Source: Pseudomonas asgharzadehiana (GTDB taxonomy: Bacteria > Pseudomonadota > Gammaproteobacteria > Pseudomonadales > Pseudomonadaceae). From it: a stretch of DNA of 64,000 nt. Made by a program: the position numbers and the translations under genes. The stretch covers positions 3,162,001 to 3,226,000 of the forward strand of contig NZ_CP077079.1 of NCBI RefSeq assembly GCF_019139815.1, in the 5' to 3' direction. Below, piece by piece: positions 63,210 through 64,000 of this stretch; the stretch's first letter is position 1, and each line of letters opens with the position of its first letter. The notes under the pieces were generated by a model that was not told the DNA's origin, did not search any database, and worked only from the letters and a program-made list of their open reading frames with translations.

Positions 63210-63321
63210 TCAGCTTGCCGGAGAACTGACTGAGCCTTGCAGGCGCACGGGTTTTGCATCCGCGTCACGGCCGGTGCCGATAGGCGTGAAGGTGTTGCTG
63301 ATCGCGGTACGTTGCAGGGCG
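63210..63321 (-). pseudogene. Possible 3' stub of an unidentified gene
   Basis: About 36 codons directly after the GST stop, ALQRTAISNTFTPIGTGRDA and DAKPVRLQGSVSSPAS, then stop. It reads like real protein sequence but has no start of its own and no family I recognise. The rest of 63078-63209 shows nothing. Confidence 0.25.
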
Positions 63322-63322
63322 C

Positions 63323-63925
63323 TTATTCGATGGGGTATCGCTTGAAGGCTGGGTGTTCCTCAAGACGCCTGGCATGGAGTTGCAAGTGCGGGAAGGCCTC
63401 GGCGTCAACCATCGAGGCGATTTTGAACTGGCTGAAAGACCAGGCCACTGCCGCGCTGACGGCACCTTGCGTCAGGGCTTGATTCGGCGCATGGGCCAGG
63501 CGTTTTTCCAAGGCCGAGTAGGCTGCCAGCAACTGGCCGGTTACCCGGTCGAGCCAGGGCTCGTGGAGTTTTTCTGCGGGGCGCAGGTTATGTTCGTACA
63601 CGATCTGTACGGTTTTCTCACAAGCGGCCAGGGCGAGCCCCGTCAATTGCAGGTCCTGGGCTCGCGCGCTGGCTGGCTGTGGCAACAGCTTTCTATCAGC
63701 CGGAGCCAGCGCTTCGAAGTAATCGAGAATCAGGCTTGAGTCCATCAACACGGTTGAATCATCCAGCACCAGGCTGGGCGCCTTTACCACCGGGTTGATC
63801 CTGGCGAATTGTTCGTAGGTGCTGAATACCGAAAGTGGCTGATGCTCAAAATCGACGCCGTAAAGATCCAGGGAAATTGCTACGCGGCGCACGTAGGGCG
63901 AGTCCAGCATGCCGACCAGTTTCAT
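63323..63925 (-). CDS. Glutathione S-transferase family protein
   Basis: 200 residues. N-terminal thioredoxin-like domain (MKLVGMLDSPYVRRVAISLD, with Ser/Tyr in SPYVRR as likely catalytic region, and VVKAPSLVLDDSTVLMDSSL holding the cis-Pro and the gamma-glutamyl-binding Asp-Ser), then an all-helical C-terminal domain (ALAACEKTVQIVYEHNLRPA). Cytoplasmic. GGAGG precedes the ATG. Substrate unknown. Confidence 0.9.
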   Translation of the reverse strand: MKLVGMLDSPYVRRVAISLDLYGVDFEHQPLSVFSTYEQFARINPVVKAPSLVLDDSTVLMDSSLILDYFEALAPADRKLLPQPASARAQDLQLTGLALAACEKTVQIVYEHNLRPAEKLHEPWLDRVTGQLLAAYSALEKRLAHAPNQALTQGAVSAAVAWSFSQFKIASMVDAEAFPHLQLHARRLEEHPAFKRYPIE

Positions 63926-63953
63926 GAAGCCTCCATTTACGTCAGGGTAATTT

Positions 63954-64000
63954 TCAATGGGGATACTTGAGGTACTTGTACAGGTTGAGCAGTAGCTCGC
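63954..64000 (-). CDS. 3' end of a gene running in from outside the window
   Basis: Fifteen codons reading ELLLNLYKYLKYPH before TGA on the minus strand. The helical, aromatic-rich sequence and the position 29 bp before the GST start suggest the C-terminus of a co-directional upstream gene. Too short to identify. Confidence 0.3.
   Translation of the reverse strand, partial: ELLLNLYKYLKYPH

Overview
The window comes from a Pseudomonas of the fluorescens group. This is judged from the GC-rich coding style, the MexE/MexF sequences, the REP-type inverted repeats, and many small proteins typical of the genus (KGG stress proteins, DUF1652-like, DUF6555-like). No rRNA, tRNA, insertion sequence, prophage or CRISPR array was seen. 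Most of the sequence is tightly packed coding DNA.

Layout. 1-3.4 kb: mexE and the 5' two thirds of mexF (RND efflux, minus strand), with a MexT-like nod box upstream. 3.6-12.3 kb: a complete chemosensory operon read right to left as MCP, cheY, STAS, cheA, MCP, cheW, cheR, cheD, cheB. This order resembles the alphaproteobacterial che operons more than the flagellar che operon of Pseudomonas. 12.4-17.6 kb: a fatty-acid hydroxylase-like membrane protein, then four two-component genes joined by 4-bp overlaps. 17.7-23.6 kb: a secreted SnoaL/DUF4440-like protein and a peptide-type ABC importer (SppABCD/Dpp-like) whose TonB receptor gene survives only as a 3' stub. 24.2-36.6 kb: a stress-type accessory region with a KGG protein, a PLDc_N protein, a YetF-like protein, a broken CheB-CheR-PAS-kinase hybrid, short-chain dehydrogenases, a PoxB-like ThDP enzyme, a CinA-like amidase and several small proteins.

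36.8-43.0 kb: a carboxylate locus with an OprD porin, a CitMHS transporter, DctA, a PrpF/GalD-type isomerase and a divergent LysR regulator. 43.1-45.1 kb: a small hydrophilic protein and a membrane diguanylate cyclase. 45.3-50.1 kb: a GntR regulator with a clear upstream operator, an amino-acid ABC importer and a gamma-glutamyltransferase without a signal peptide; together they look like uptake and intracellular cleavage of a gamma-glutamyl compound. 50.2-62.2 kb: a second stress-type stretch with a membrane-anchored SDR, a DUF1264 lipoprotein, Mn-catalase, a DUF892 ferritin-like protein, cyoABCDE quinol oxidase, a ClpP-like protein beside two more KGG genes, and a ZIP metal transporter. 62.2-64.0 kb: a decay zone with a frameshifted, truncated pectin lyase and other gene stubs, then a glutathione transferase.

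The most notable signals are four. A block of about 370 bp (KGG gene plus leader) is duplicated 36.5 kb apart with a conserved untranslated leader. A KGG gene and a ClpP-like protease lie in tandem with a hairpin between them. An out-of-frame internal deletion has removed most of the CheB domain of the large CheB/CheR hybrid. The TonB receptor partner of the peptide-type ABC importer has been lost.
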